Source of the DNA: Streptomyces canus
GTDB lineage: Bacteria > Actinomycetota > Actinomycetes > Streptomycetales > Streptomycetaceae
NCBI RefSeq assembly: GCF_041435015.1
Contig: NZ_CP107989.1
Span: 1,364,001-1,428,000, forward strand
Direction of reading: 5' to 3'
DNA: 64,000 bases
Shown here: piece by piece, positions 45,100 through 56,273 of the stretch
How positions within the stretch are numbered: position 1 is the stretch's first letter
Layout: every line of letters starts with the position of its first letter
Notes under the pieces: generated by a model
Databases searched by the model: none
Told to the model about the DNA's origin: nothing
What the model saw: only the letters and a program-made list of their open reading frames with translations
Made by a program: the position numbers and the translations under genes

Positions 45100-46992
45100 C
45101 TACGCCACGACGGTCTCGGTCACCCCGTCGTCGTGCGACGCGAACTGGGTCCGGTACAGCTCCGCGTACCGGCCGTCGAGCACGAGCAGTTCCTCGTGCG
45201 TCCCCCGTTCCACGATCCGCCCGTCCTCGACCACCAGGATCTGGTCGGCCGCGCGGACCGTGGACAGCCGGTGGGCGATCACGATCGCCGTCCTGCCCTC
45301 CAGCGCCTCGGCGAGCGCCTCCTGGACGGCGGCCTCCGAGGTGTTGTCCAGGTGGGCGGTGGCCTCGTCGAGGATGACCACCCGCTGGCGGGCCAGCAGG
45401 AGACGGGCGATGGTCATGCGCTGACGCTCGCCGCCGGAGAGCCGGTAGCCGCGCTCGCCGACCACGGTGTCGAGACCGTCCGGCAGGGACCGTACGAGAT
45501 CGTCCAGGCGGGAGCGGCGCAGGGCGTCCCACAGCTCGGCCTCGGCCGCCTCCGGGCGGGCCAGCAGCAGGTTCGCGCGGACCGTGTCGTGGAAGAGATG
45601 GCCGTCCTGGGTGACCATGCCGAGGGTGGCCCGCAGGGACCCGGCGGTCACGTCGCGGACGTCGACGCCGCCGATGCGTACGGCGCCCTCGTCCACGTCG
45701 TACAGCCGCGGCAGCAGTTGCGCGACGGTCGACTTCCCGGCGCCGGAGGAGCCGACGAGGGCGACGGTCTGGCCGGGTTCGGCGCGGAACGAGACGCCGT
45801 GCAGGACCTCGGCGCCGCCGCGGGTGTCGAGGGAGGCGACCTCCTCCAGGGAGGCCAGGGAGACCTTGTCGGCGGAGGGATAGCCGAAGCGGACGTCCGA
45901 GAACTCGACGGCGACCGGACCCTCGGGGACCGCTCGGGCGTCCGGCTTGTCCTCGATCAGCGGCTTCAGATCGAGTACCTCGAAGACCCGCTCGAAGCTG
46001 ACCAAGGCGCTCATGACCTCGACGCGGGCACCGGCGAGGGCGGTGAGCGGGGCGTACATGCGGGTCAGGAGCAGCGCGAGGGATACCACGGCACCCGGTT
46101 CCAGGGTGCCGCGCAGGGCGAACCAGCCGCCGAGGCCGTAGACCAGGGCGAGAGCCAGCGCGGAGACCAGGGTCAGGGCGGTGATGAACACCGACTGGGC
46201 GGTGGCGGTCCGGACACCGATGTCGGCCACGCGACGAGCCCGGGCCGCGAACTCCTCGGACTCCTGCTCGGGGCGGCCGAAGAGCTTGACCAGGGTGGCG
46301 CCGGGCGCGGAGAACCGCTCGGTCATCCGCGTGCCCATGGCCGCGTTCAGCGCGGCCGCCTCCCGCTGCATCCGGGCCATCCGGCTGCCCATGCGGCGGG
46401 CCGGGATCACGAACACCGGGAGCAGCGCGAGCGCGAGCAGGGTGATCTGCCAGGACAGGGTGAGCATCACCACAAGGGTCAGCAGCAGGGTGACCAGGTT
46501 GCTGACCACGCCCGACAGGGTGTTGCTGAAGGCGCGCTGCGCGCCGATGACGTCATTGTTGAGACGGGAGACCAGCGCTCCCGTACGAGTGCGTGTGAAG
46601 AACGCGACCGGCATGCGCTGCACATGATCGAACACAGCCGTCCGCAGATCGAGGATGAGTCCCTCCCCGAGCGCGGCCGACAGCCGTCTGCCGAGGACGC
46701 CGAGGGCGGCCTCCGCGACCGCGATGAGGGCGATGAGCAGGGCCAGGCGTACGACCTTGCCCTCGTCGTCGCCCGACACGATCGCGTCGACGATGTGTCC
46801 GGCCAGCACGGGCGTGGCGACGGCGAGCAGCGCGGTCGCCACCCCGAGTACGACGAAACGGACTATACGGGTACGGTGCGGGCGGGCGAACGAGCCGATC
46901 CGGCGCAGTGTCGCGCGGGCGAACGGGCGGCGCTCCTGCTCGGCGGTCATGACACTGTGCAGCTGTGTCCAGGCTGTGGTCTCCATGCTCAT
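45100..46992 (-). CDS. ABC exporter, fused permease-ATPase
   Basis: 630-aa half-transporter (works as a dimer). Six transmembrane helices in residues ~30-330, then an ATPase domain: Walker A GSSGAGKST, Q-loop MVTQDGHLF, signature LSGGERQRMTIARLLL, Walker B VVILDEATA, switch His IVIAHRLST. This is the MsbA/LmrA-type multidrug or lipid exporter. Start at ATG 46992 is preferred (METTAW at 46986 is next); no strong ribosome-binding site was seen. Divergent from the membrane protein at 47065. Confidence 0.9.
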   Translation of the reverse strand: MSMETTAWTQLHSVMTAEQERRPFARATLRRIGSFARPHRTRIVRFVVLGVATALLAVATPVLAGHIVDAIVSGDDEGKVVRLALLIALIAVAEAALGVLGRRLSAALGEGLILDLRTAVFDHVQRMPVAFFTRTRTGALVSRLNNDVIGAQRAFSNTLSGVVSNLVTLLLTLVVMLTLSWQITLLALALLPVFVIPARRMGSRMARMQREAAALNAAMGTRMTERFSAPGATLVKLFGRPEQESEEFAARARRVADIGVRTATAQSVFITALTLVSALALALVYGLGGWFALRGTLEPGAVVSLALLLTRMYAPLTALAGARVEVMSALVSFERVFEVLDLKPLIEDKPDARAVPEGPVAVEFSDVRFGYPSADKVSLASLEEVASLDTRGGAEVLHGVSFRAEPGQTVALVGSSGAGKSTVAQLLPRLYDVDEGAVRIGGVDVRDVTAGSLRATLGMVTQDGHLFHDTVRANLLLARPEAAEAELWDALRRSRLDDLVRSLPDGLDTVVGERGYRLSGGERQRMTIARLLLARQRVVILDEATAHLDNTSEAAVQEALAEALEGRTAIVIAHRLSTVRAADQILVVEDGRIVERGTHEELLVLDGRYAELYRTQFASHDDGVTETVVA

Positions 46993-47064
46993 GGGAGAGA
47001 ACTTAGAACCTCGAGCGTTATTGAGGTCAACGTCCGCACAACAACCGCCCGACCGAAGGACTCG

Positions 47065-48111
47065 ATGACCGTACGTAAGACCCTGGCCCCGCTTCCGCAA
47101 CCCGCCGTTGGCGCGGCGAGGCAAACCTCTCCCGATGTGACAGCGGTAGAACTCCCCCAGGGACGCCCTCTCCAGCGCCTCCCCGTCCGCCGTATCCGCC
47201 AGATCCTGTGTCTGCTCCCGCTCCTGCTGGTCACCGTCGTGGCGGTGCGGCACCGGTCCGTGCTCGCCGAGGGCTTCGGCCATCTGCGGCACGCCGAGTG
47301 GCCGTGGCTCCTCGCCGCGGCCGGTGCCACCTGTCTGACCTGGGTGGCCGCGTCCTTCACCCGGCAGGGCGCGGTGGTGGAGCGGCTGCCCCGGCGGCGG
47401 CTGCTGGCGACGCAGTTCGCGGCGGGCGCGGCGAACCACCTGTTGCCGACGGGTCTCGGCGCGGGGGCGGTCAATCTGCGCTTCATGACCGTGTGCGGTG
47501 TCTCGCTCGCCCGCTCCTCGGCCGCGCTCGCCCTGTATCTGCTGGCGGAGTCGATCGGCCGGCTCACCCTGCTGGCCGTACTGTTCGTCGCCTTCCCGGA
47601 CGCGTTGCGCCTGGACGGGCTGCTGCCCGACACCGCGGTCGGTCCGCTGCTGCTGGGCCTGGGCGCGGTGCTCGTGGTGGCTGTGGGTGTGCTCACGGGT
47701 GTCCGCCGGGTGCGGACGGCCGTGGCTGCCTTCCTGCGGACCGCGCTGGGCGAGGCCCGCTCGGTGCACACCCGCCCGTCCCGGGCGCTCGCGCTGTGGG
47801 GCGGTTCGCTCGCTTTCCCTGCGTTGCAGGCGGCAGGGCTGGCCGCGGTGGGGCAGGCGCTGGGGTTGTCGGTGCCGCCCTTGCACATGGCGGTGGCGTA
47901 TCTCGCGGCGACCTGCGCGGTGGCGCTGGTGCCCACACCGGGCGGGGTCGGCTCGGTGGAGGCGGCTCTGGTGGTGGCGCTGGTGGCGGCCGGCGGCCCG
48001 GTGGCCGTGGCCACGGCGGTGGTGCTCGCCTACCGGATCATCACGGTCTGGGTGCCCCTGGTGCCGGGGGCCCTGACGCTGGGTGCGCTGGTGCGGCTGA
48101 AGGTGATCTGA
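47065..48111 (+). CDS. UPF0104 / lysylphosphatidylglycerol-synthase-transmembrane-like protein
   Basis: 348 aa, about eight hydrophobic helices. Family landmarks: AANHLLPTGLGAGAVNLRFM and the C-terminal PTPGGVGSVEAALVVALVAA, the conserved PxPGGxG(x)VE loop of the flippase domain of MprF-like proteins. GAAGGACTCG precedes the ATG. Role: probably lipid or precursor translocation across the membrane. The divergent ABC exporter may act on related substrates; this is inference. Confidence 0.85.
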   Translation: MTVRKTLAPLPQPAVGAARQTSPDVTAVELPQGRPLQRLPVRRIRQILCLLPLLLVTVVAVRHRSVLAEGFGHLRHAEWPWLLAAAGATCLTWVAASFTRQGAVVERLPRRRLLATQFAAGAANHLLPTGLGAGAVNLRFMTVCGVSLARSSAALALYLLAESIGRLTLLAVLFVAFPDALRLDGLLPDTAVGPLLLGLGAVLVVAVGVLTGVRRVRTAVAAFLRTALGEARSVHTRPSRALALWGGSLAFPALQAAGLAAVGQALGLSVPPLHMAVAYLAATCAVALVPTPGGVGSVEAALVVALVAAGGPVAVATAVVLAYRIITVWVPLVPGALTLGALVRLKVI

Positions 48112-48796
48112 CCCGGGCGTCGCGCACCAGGCCGTCCTCGGGTCGACCTGGTGGGTCCAGCGGGCGGTCAGGGTGATGGTCCGGTGGGGGCCGCCCTGCG
48201 CAGGCGGGCGCGGTGCAGGGTGCGGCCGTCCTGGGTGAGGTACGGGACGGGGCGGGTCAGCGGGGTCGCCGTGCGCAGGACGTACGGCAGGCGGTCGGCC
48301 GGGGGACGCGGTTCGAGGCATTCGGCTCCGGCGCGGGTCTCCAGGGCGGCACCGCCACATACGCGCCCTCCCGGGCCGCGGTCGCCGCGCTCCCCGCGCG
48401 GTGCGGCACACTGCCGACGGCGAACGCGCCGGGCCGTGAGGTGTGCTGCGAACCGTCGACCTCCGGGCCCCGCGTGCTGGTGTCCAAAGCCAGGTCGTCC
48501 CGCTCTGCTGCGGCTGCGCGCGGGGAGCCGTTTTCGGCCGGGTCCGTGGAACCTGGGCGGTGGAGCAAGCCCATCGGGTGGACGGCCCGGCGGTCGTACG
48601 GAACGCCCACGACCGCCGCGAACTCCGACCGGGAGCAGGTCGAACTCGCCGAGGGCATCGTCTGAAACCGGGCCGTCCGGCATGAGGTCAGGTACGAACT
48701 CCCGTGCCGGATACGGCAGGATGAGCGGTCGCGTCGGCCACGGAACCTTCACACGGCCGACGCGATCGCACCCCGCACTTTCGAACAGGTGGCAAC
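48112..48796. other. 685-bp region with a possible flavoprotein remnant
   Basis: No intact gene is supported. On the minus strand (about 48658-48257) one frame includes EVDGSQHTSRPGAFAVGSVP, which faintly recalls the C-terminal FAD-binding loop of pyridine-nucleotide-disulfide oxidoreductases (GRTSVPGVFAAGD); glycines and the Asp differ and the surroundings do not align. It may be a decayed oxidoreductase. The stretch also holds the promoter of the MscS gene. Confidence 0.3.
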
Positions 48797-49909
48797 GTGA
48801 CGGCATTTCAACGGGATCTCACCATGGACGACATGGTCGGCGCCGGCATCGCCGTGGTGGCGGGCCTGGTGGCGGCTTTCCTGCTGCGCATGCTGCTCAA
48901 GTGGCTGGGCAAGCACGCGGACCGCACCAAGTGGGGCGGCGACGACGTCCTCGTGGCCGCGCTGCGGACGGTGGTGCCCTCGGCGGCGGTCGCGGGCGGC
49001 ATCGCCGTAGCCGCGGCGGCGCTGCCGCTGACCAAGGCGGTCCAGCACACCGTCAACCAGGTGCTGACCGTGCTGCTGATCTTCGTCGTCACGGTGGCGG
49101 CGGCCCGGCTGGTCGCAGGGCTCGTGCGGACGGTCACCACGTCCCGCTCCGGGGTCGCCGGTTCGGCCACGATCTTCGTCAACATCACGCGGGTGCTGGT
49201 CCTGGCGATCGGATTCCTGGTCGTCCTGCAGACCCTCGGCATCTCCATAGCGCCGATGCTCACCGCCCTCGGCGTCGGCGGTCTCGCGGTCGCGCTCGCC
49301 CTTCAGGACACCCTCGCCAACCTCTTCGCGGGCATCCACATCCTCGCCTCCAAGACCGTCCAGCCCGGCGACTACATCCGGCTGGCCAGCGGCGAGGAGG
49401 GCTACGTCGAGGACATCAACTGGCGCCAGACGACGGTCCGCGCGCTCTCCAACAACCTGATCGTCGTGCCCAACGGCGAGCTCGCCAAGACGAACATGAC
49501 CAACTTCATGCGTCCCGAGCAGCAGTTGACGATCCTGGTGCAGGTCGGGGTGGCCTACGACAGCGATCTCGACCACGTCGAGCGGGTCACCTGCGAGGTC
49601 GTCACCCAGGTCATGACGGAGATCGAGGGCGCGGTCCCGGAGCACGAACCGCTGGTGCGCTTCCACACGTTCGGCGACTCCCGCATCGGCTTCACGGTCA
49701 TCCTGGGCGTCGGCGAGTTCAGCGACCAGTTCCGCATCAAGCACGAGTTCATCAAGCAGCTGCACAAGCGCTACCGCGAGGAGGGCATCCGGATTCCCGC
49801 GCCCGCGCGGACCGTTGCCCTCCAGCAGGGGTCGGTGTCGATTCCGCAGCAGCGCGGGGCCCAGATCATGATCGAGCCGGGCGAGGTGTCCTCCACCCGG
49901 CTCGACTGA
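48797..49909 (+). CDS. MscS-family mechanosensitive channel
   Basis: 370 aa. Hydrophobic helices from ~15-35, 60-85, 90-115 and 135-155, then the pore-lining helix and beta domain: GGLAVALALQDTLANLFAG and VQPGDYIRLASGEEGYVEDI NWR continuing to VPNGELAKTNMTNF, the MscS core signature. The C-terminal part (VGVAYDSDLDHVERV) forms the cytoplasmic cage. GTG start at 48797; ATG at 48824 is an alternative. Releases ions on hypo-osmotic shock. Converges on the M1 peptidase gene, 5 nt apart. Confidence 0.93.
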   Translation: MTAFQRDLTMDDMVGAGIAVVAGLVAAFLLRMLLKWLGKHADRTKWGGDDVLVAALRTVVPSAAVAGGIAVAAAALPLTKAVQHTVNQVLTVLLIFVVTVAAARLVAGLVRTVTTSRSGVAGSATIFVNITRVLVLAIGFLVVLQTLGISIAPMLTALGVGGLAVALALQDTLANLFAGIHILASKTVQPGDYIRLASGEEGYVEDINWRQTTVRALSNNLIVVPNGELAKTNMTNFMRPEQQLTILVQVGVAYDSDLDHVERVTCEVVTQVMTEIEGAVPEHEPLVRFHTFGDSRIGFTVILGVGEFSDQFRIKHEFIKQLHKRYREEGIRIPAPARTVALQQGSVSIPQQRGAQIMIEPGEVSSTRLD

Positions 49910-49914
49910 GTCCG

Positions 49915-51450
49915 CTAGAGGGTCGCCGAGTTGTCGTGCCAGTGGCCGTCCGTCCGGTTCTGCGGCTGCCGCAGCGCGGAGCCGGCCGGCGTCACCGTCC
50001 AGTCCGGGTGGCCGGGCATCCTCGGGGTCTTGGTGCCGTAGAGCCAGTCCCGCAGGAAGCCGGACTGGTCGGTGCCGGAGACCTCCGAGGCGACGGCGAT
50101 GTAGTCGCCGGTCGACGCCGAGGCGTTGCGGAAGCGCTCCAGGAAGGTGGACTCGATCGCGCTGAAGACGCTCTCGCCGACCTGCTGGCGCAGTGCGTAC
50201 AGGACGAGGACGCCGCCCAGGTAGCGCTGGCTGTCGAAGAGGTTCGCCTCGTTCGGGGCGGCGACCGGGCCCGAGGACCTGCGCCACTGGTCGCCGCGCG
50301 CGTAGGTGTCCTTCATGCGGGCTTCCATCGTGGTCAGACCGAGGGAGTCGGCCCAGCCGCGCTCGTAGCGGTAGAGCAGCCCGTAGAAGTCGGCGTGGCC
50401 CTCGTTGAGCCACAGGTCGGACCAGGTGGCCGGGCTCACGCTGTTGCCGAAGTAGGAGTGGACCAGCTCGTGCATCATGTGCGAGCCGATGCTCTTCTCC
50501 GCCTGGAGCAGGAAGTTCGGCTTGTACAGGGTGAGGGTCTGGGTCTCCAGACCCGTGAAGTCGAAGGCGTTCGAGGCGTCGTTGTTGCACGGCAGCAGGC
50601 CGTACGTCTCGAACGGGAAGGCCCCGAGCCGCTGTTCGATCCAGCTCACCAGGTTCGGGGTGAGGGCGAGCGCGGGCTCCAAAGCGGTGGCCCGGGCGGT
50701 CGGGACGACGTCCCTGAGCGGGAGTCCGTGCGGCCCCTGCCGATCCTTGATCACGTAGTCGCCGACCGTGATCTGCACGATCTCGGTGGCGATCGGCTCC
50801 CGGGACCGGTAGCAGTACGCGGTCCGGCCGTCGCCGAGGTCCTCGGTGCTCACCAGGTGGCCGCTCGCGACGCCCTTGAGTCCGGCAGGGACGGTGATGC
50901 GGATGGTGAAGTCCGCCTTGTCCGAGGGGTGGTCGTTGCACGGGAAGACGGTGTGCGCCGTATTGGGCTGGGGGCAGATCGCGAAGCCGTCCGGGGTGGG
51001 CACCCAGGCGGTGTGGGCGAGGGCGGCCCGCGGGTCCGCCGTGTACGTCACGGTCACGGTCGCCGTGGTGTGCGCGGCCAGGGGGACGGCCGGGGTGATC
51101 CGCAGCTTCTCGCCGGCCTGCTCCCGGGCGGCCGGGACGCCGTCGAGCAGCACCTCGTGCACGTCGAGGCCCAGCGCGTCCAGGGAGAGGCGGCTCAGCT
51201 CCTGGGTGGGGGTGAGCGTCAGGGTCGCCGTCGCGTCGACGAGCCGGGTCGTGGCGTCGTACGCGAGGTCGAGGTGATAGGCAAGGACGCGGTAGCCGTC
51301 ATTGCCTAGGCCCGGGAAGACGGGATCCCCGAGGGTCTCCGGGCCAGGGGTGCCGGTCTCCGGGTCCGCGTGCGCCGGGGAGGCCACGGACAGGGCCGCC
51401 ACGGTGCCGAGCAGAGCTGCCGGGGCCGTCACTCTGGTGCGATATCTCAT
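49915..51450 (-). CDS. Secreted M1-family metallopeptidase
   Basis: 511 aa. Signal peptide (TRVTAPAALLGTVAALSVAS, cut near PAHA), N-terminal beta saddle (LSRLSLDALGLDVHEVLLDG), then the gluzincin core: zinc site His327-Glu328-x-x-His331 with Glu350 exactly 18 residues on (WLNEGHADF). The usual GxMEN exopeptidase motif is changed to GLETQ, keeping the Glu. ATG 51450 has GGGAAAG upstream. Likely an extracellular aminopeptidase or oligopeptidase. Divergent from icd. Confidence 0.9.
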   Translation of the reverse strand: MRYRTRVTAPAALLGTVAALSVASPAHADPETGTPGPETLGDPVFPGLGNDGYRVLAYHLDLAYDATTRLVDATATLTLTPTQELSRLSLDALGLDVHEVLLDGVPAAREQAGEKLRITPAVPLAAHTTATVTVTYTADPRAALAHTAWVPTPDGFAICPQPNTAHTVFPCNDHPSDKADFTIRITVPAGLKGVASGHLVSTEDLGDGRTAYCYRSREPIATEIVQITVGDYVIKDRQGPHGLPLRDVVPTARATALEPALALTPNLVSWIEQRLGAFPFETYGLLPCNNDASNAFDFTGLETQTLTLYKPNFLLQAEKSIGSHMMHELVHSYFGNSVSPATWSDLWLNEGHADFYGLLYRYERGWADSLGLTTMEARMKDTYARGDQWRRSSGPVAAPNEANLFDSQRYLGGVLVLYALRQQVGESVFSAIESTFLERFRNASASTGDYIAVASEVSGTDQSGFLRDWLYGTKTPRMPGHPDWTVTPAGSALRQPQNRTDGHWHDNSATL

Positions 51451-51574
51451 GGTCTGCTTTCCCTCGGGCGGCCGGGTGGTCGGGTCCGGCCGTCGGATGA
51501 GTGCGATCACCCTGCATGACCACAAGATCGGATGCTTCGGTTGCCCCGGGGATGTGCAGGATCTTCGGAAGTAG

Positions 51575-53875
<2,301 letters not shown>

Positions 53876-53891
53876 CCCGGGCTCGCTCCGT

Positions 53892-53932
53892 GACCCCGCC
53901 CCGACCGGCAACTGTCCGGCCGGGGCGGGGTC
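53892..53932 (+). terminator. Terminator of icd
   Basis: 17-bp stem (53892-53908 with 53916-53932, one mismatch) and a 7-nt loop CAACTGT, starting 17 nt after the icd stop; also lies at the 3' end of the convergent DUF5713 gene. Confidence 0.85.
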
Positions 53933-53974
53933 GTCTCCGCCGTGGGGAGGCCGCGAGTCCGCGGCGAGGATCTC

Positions 53975-54304
53975 TCACCAGTCCCGGGTCGCGATGAGCT
54001 CCTCGACGTCGGCGTCCGCGAAGCCGTAGGCGTCGGCCACGAACCAGAAGTTCTCGGCTATCTCCTCGCGGGCCACGGTCTCGATGTCGAAGTCGTCGTC
54101 CTGCAGGTCGTTGAACTCCTCGGTGGCCGCCTGGGTCAGCACGTACAGCGCGGCCAGGTCGGCGGGCCGGTCCGCCTCGATCCGCTCGCACAGCCGCAGC
54201 AGGATCTCCTTGCCCCGGTCCACCGCGCGGTCGGGGTAGTAGCCGTCGCGGTAGAGCGCCTCGAGGAACGAGTGGGCCGTCACCTGCTGGTTGCTGATGT
54301 TCAT
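53975..54304 (-). CDS. DUF5713-family small protein
   Basis: 109-aa acidic helical protein with the DUF5713 pattern: HSFLEALYRDGYYPDRAVDR at the N-terminus, DLQDDDFDIETVAREEIAEN and a Phe-rich FWFVADAYGFADADVEELI. No known function. Start at ATG 54304 chosen by alignment memory; a GTG six codons upstream is possible. Divergent from the amidohydrolase gene with 47 nt between starts. Confidence 0.75.
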   Translation of the reverse strand: MNISNQQVTAHSFLEALYRDGYYPDRAVDRGKEILLRLCERIEADRPADLAALYVLTQAATEEFNDLQDDDFDIETVAREEIAENFWFVADAYGFADADVEELIATRDW

Positions 54305-54351
54305 GCTGAGATGGTGCACCACGCCACTGACAACGCCCCGGGAGCAGCCGT

Positions 54352-55149
54352 ATGCCCTCGTTCGACCTGTTTCCCGGTGCCGAGCGGTCGCCGGTGATCC
54401 TCCATGTGCCGCACTCGGGGCGGGAGATACCGGCCGAGGTGCGGGCCGGGATCGTGCTGGACGACGTCGCGCTGGAGCGGGAGCTCGATCACATCGTCGA
54501 CGCGCACACGGCTCGGCTCGCCGAGGAGACGGCCCGTCAGGCCCGCCTGACGCCGTGGCGGTTCGTGAACCGGCTCTCGCGGCTGGTCGTCGATCCCGAG
54601 CGGTTTCCGGACGAGCGGGAGGAGATGCTCGCCGTGGGGATGGGGGCCGTGTACACGCGGACCACGCACGGGGAGGAGCTGCGGCCCGCGGACACCGACC
54701 CCGAGCCGCTCCTCGCGCGCTACTTCCGGCCGTACGCCCGGGCGATGACCGACGCCGTGGCCCAGCGGCTGGCCGTCACCGGCCGGGCGGTCGTCATCGA
54801 CGTGCACTCCTATCCCAGCGCGCCGCTGCCCTACGAGCTGCACGGCCAGGGGCCACGGCCGCCGGTCTGCCTCGGCACCGACTCCTTCCACACCCCGCCC
54901 GAACTGCTCACCGCGGCCCGCGAGGCGTTCGGGGACGTCGGGCTGGACAGCCCGTTCGCTGGGACGTACGTGCCGCTGGAGTTCTACGGCCGCGAACCCC
55001 GCGTGAGTGCCCTGATGGTGGAGATTCGGCGGGACACGTACATGACGGAACCGGGCGGACCCCCGGGGCCGGGGATCCACCGGCTCGCGCAGGCACTCGC
55101 CGCTCTCGTGGACGCTCTGGAGTCTCCTGACGCGCGGTTCAGACGGTGA
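54352..55149 (+). CDS. N-formylglutamate amidohydrolase-family protein
   Basis: 265 aa. Family landmarks VILHVPHSGREIPAEVRAG, ELDHIVDAHTARLAEETARQ, RFVNRLSRLVVDPERFPDER and VIDVHSYPSAPLPYE, with metal His/Asp/Glu in HVPHSG and DVHSY. Releases formate from N-formylglutamate in histidine breakdown (HutG type), but no hut genes are next to it, so another N-acyl amino acid substrate is possible. GGAGCAGCCGT precedes the ATG. Its end overlaps the convergent gene by 11 nt. Confidence 0.85.
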   Translation: MPSFDLFPGAERSPVILHVPHSGREIPAEVRAGIVLDDVALERELDHIVDAHTARLAEETARQARLTPWRFVNRLSRLVVDPERFPDEREEMLAVGMGAVYTRTTHGEELRPADTDPEPLLARYFRPYARAMTDAVAQRLAVTGRAVVIDVHSYPSAPLPYELHGQGPRPPVCLGTDSFHTPPELLTAAREAFGDVGLDSPFAGTYVPLEFYGREPRVSALMVEIRRDTYMTEPGGPPGPGIHRLAQALAALVDALESPDARFRR

Positions 55150-55642
55150 GCCAGTCGGTGACGATCACTCCTTCGCCGGTGCGCAGCCGCAGGGCGAAGG
55201 GACCGGCGGGCGACACCTCGTAGAGGAAGCGCCCCATGTCGTCGGTGGCGAGCGGCGAGCCGGCCTGGGGACCGCTGAGCACCTCGATCCGGGCCGACTG
55301 GGGTGGCAGCACCTGCCCCATGAGGCCCTGCGGGGTGAGTTCGACGTCGACCGTCACCTCGCCCGCGTGGAAGGTCAGCATCCGCGGCGCCCCCGTCGCT
55401 CCCCTCACCGGAAGGGCGTCCACCACCGAGTCGAAGGCGAGTTCGGCGATCCTGCTGTCCAGGTCGTGCAGCGCGAACGCCTCGACGGCGATCTGCCGCA
55501 GGGCGGGCGGTACGGGGTCCAGGATGGCCGTCGCCTGCCGGAGTTCCTCTTCCAGCAGTTCGAGGGCGAACTCCTCGTCCGGCGACGCCTCTTCGTCGAA
55601 GACCGCGTCCTGATCGTTCTGCTCGTCGTTCATGTCGCTCAT
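55139..55642 (-). CDS. Small protein with C-terminal beta-domain, coupled to sigma factor
   Basis: 167 aa, not recognised as a named family. Residues ~1-75 are acidic and helical (DEEASPDEEFALELLEEELR; LDSRIAELAFDSVVDALPVR), followed by a beta-strand-rich domain of about 85 residues (MLTFHAGEVTVDVELTP; SARIEVLSGPQAG; YEVSPAGPFALRLRTGEG) like a carboxypeptidase-regulatory or Ig-type fold. No transmembrane segment. The ATG overlaps the sigma-factor stop (ATGA), so it may act as an anti-sigma or co-sensor; this is inference from position. Confidence 0.75.
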   Translation of the reverse strand: MSDMNDEQNDQDAVFDEEASPDEEFALELLEEELRQATAILDPVPPALRQIAVEAFALHDLDSRIAELAFDSVVDALPVRGATGAPRMLTFHAGEVTVDVELTPQGLMGQVLPPQSARIEVLSGPQAGSPLATDDMGRFLYEVSPAGPFALRLRTGEGVIVTDWLTV

Positions 55643-56214
55643 ACCGCCCCCCGGGCTTCGAGCCGCGCCCGCAACCGCCTCAGGCAGCGCTGGCGCAGTG
55701 GTCCGATGCTGCCCACCGCGATACCCAGGGCGGCGGACACCTCCTGGTAGCCGGGCTTCGGCGAGGCCATCAGGATGCGCAGCAACTGACGACAGCGCTC
55801 GCCGAGTTCCTCGAACTCCTGCCACAGGTACCGGACGCGCTCGCTCTGGGCGGCGGCCTCCTCGGAGTCGATGAACGACTGCTCGGGTGTACGGTCCTCG
55901 CTGATCCGGTCCAGGAGCTGCGGATCGTCCGTGACGGTCAGCCGCCTTAAGCTCTTGAGCACCTTCAGGCTCTCGTGGCGCGCGGTGCTCGCCAGCCAGG
56001 ACTTGGCCTTGTCGGGTTCGCGGATCCGCCCGAGGTGCTGGGCGAAGCGGAACCACACGGTCTGGTACACCTCGTGCGCGTCGGCGTCGGAGAGCCGGTG
56101 CGCGCGCACGACGGACCACACCAGTGGGCTCAGCCCTTCCACGAGCGCTTTCCAGGCCGCCGCGTCACCGTCGACGGCGGACTGGACCAGCGCACCGACA
56201 TCTGCTCGGTCCAC
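55639..56214 (-). CDS. RNA polymerase sigma factor, sigma-70 (ECF-like)
   Basis: 191 aa. Region 2: ALVEGLSPLVWSVVRAHRLS, then DADAHEVYQTVWFRFAQHLG and DKAKSWLASTARHESLK; region 4: FEELGERCRQLLRILMASPK, GYQEVSAALGIAVGSIGPLR, QRCLRRLRARLE. GTG start at 56214 with GAGGGG upstream. It is linked to a cytosolic S8 peptidase upstream and a 167-aa beta protein downstream, the order seen around CHAT-protease modules in actinobacteria as far as I recall. It probably directs expression of the local module. Confidence 0.87.
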   Translation of the reverse strand: MDRADVGALVQSAVDGDAAAWKALVEGLSPLVWSVVRAHRLSDADAHEVYQTVWFRFAQHLGRIREPDKAKSWLASTARHESLKVLKSLRRLTVTDDPQLLDRISEDRTPEQSFIDSEEAAAQSERVRYLWQEFEELGERCRQLLRILMASPKPGYQEVSAALGIAVGSIGPLRQRCLRRLRARLEARGAV

Positions 56215-56273
56215 GGCCCCACCCCTCGTGTACGGCCAGTCATCGTACGCCGTGGAAGGGGCCACTCCGGCCC

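Noticed and set aside
45133..47064. Plus-strand continuation upstream of the UPF0104-type gene
   Set aside because: This part is antisense to the ABC exporter, which carries Walker A, signature and Walker B motifs; the real plus gene starts at 47065.
46993..48411. N-terminal extension of the ABC exporter frame
   Set aside because: Arg/Pro-rich residues with no domain, antisense to a membrane-protein gene; the exporter starts at 46992.
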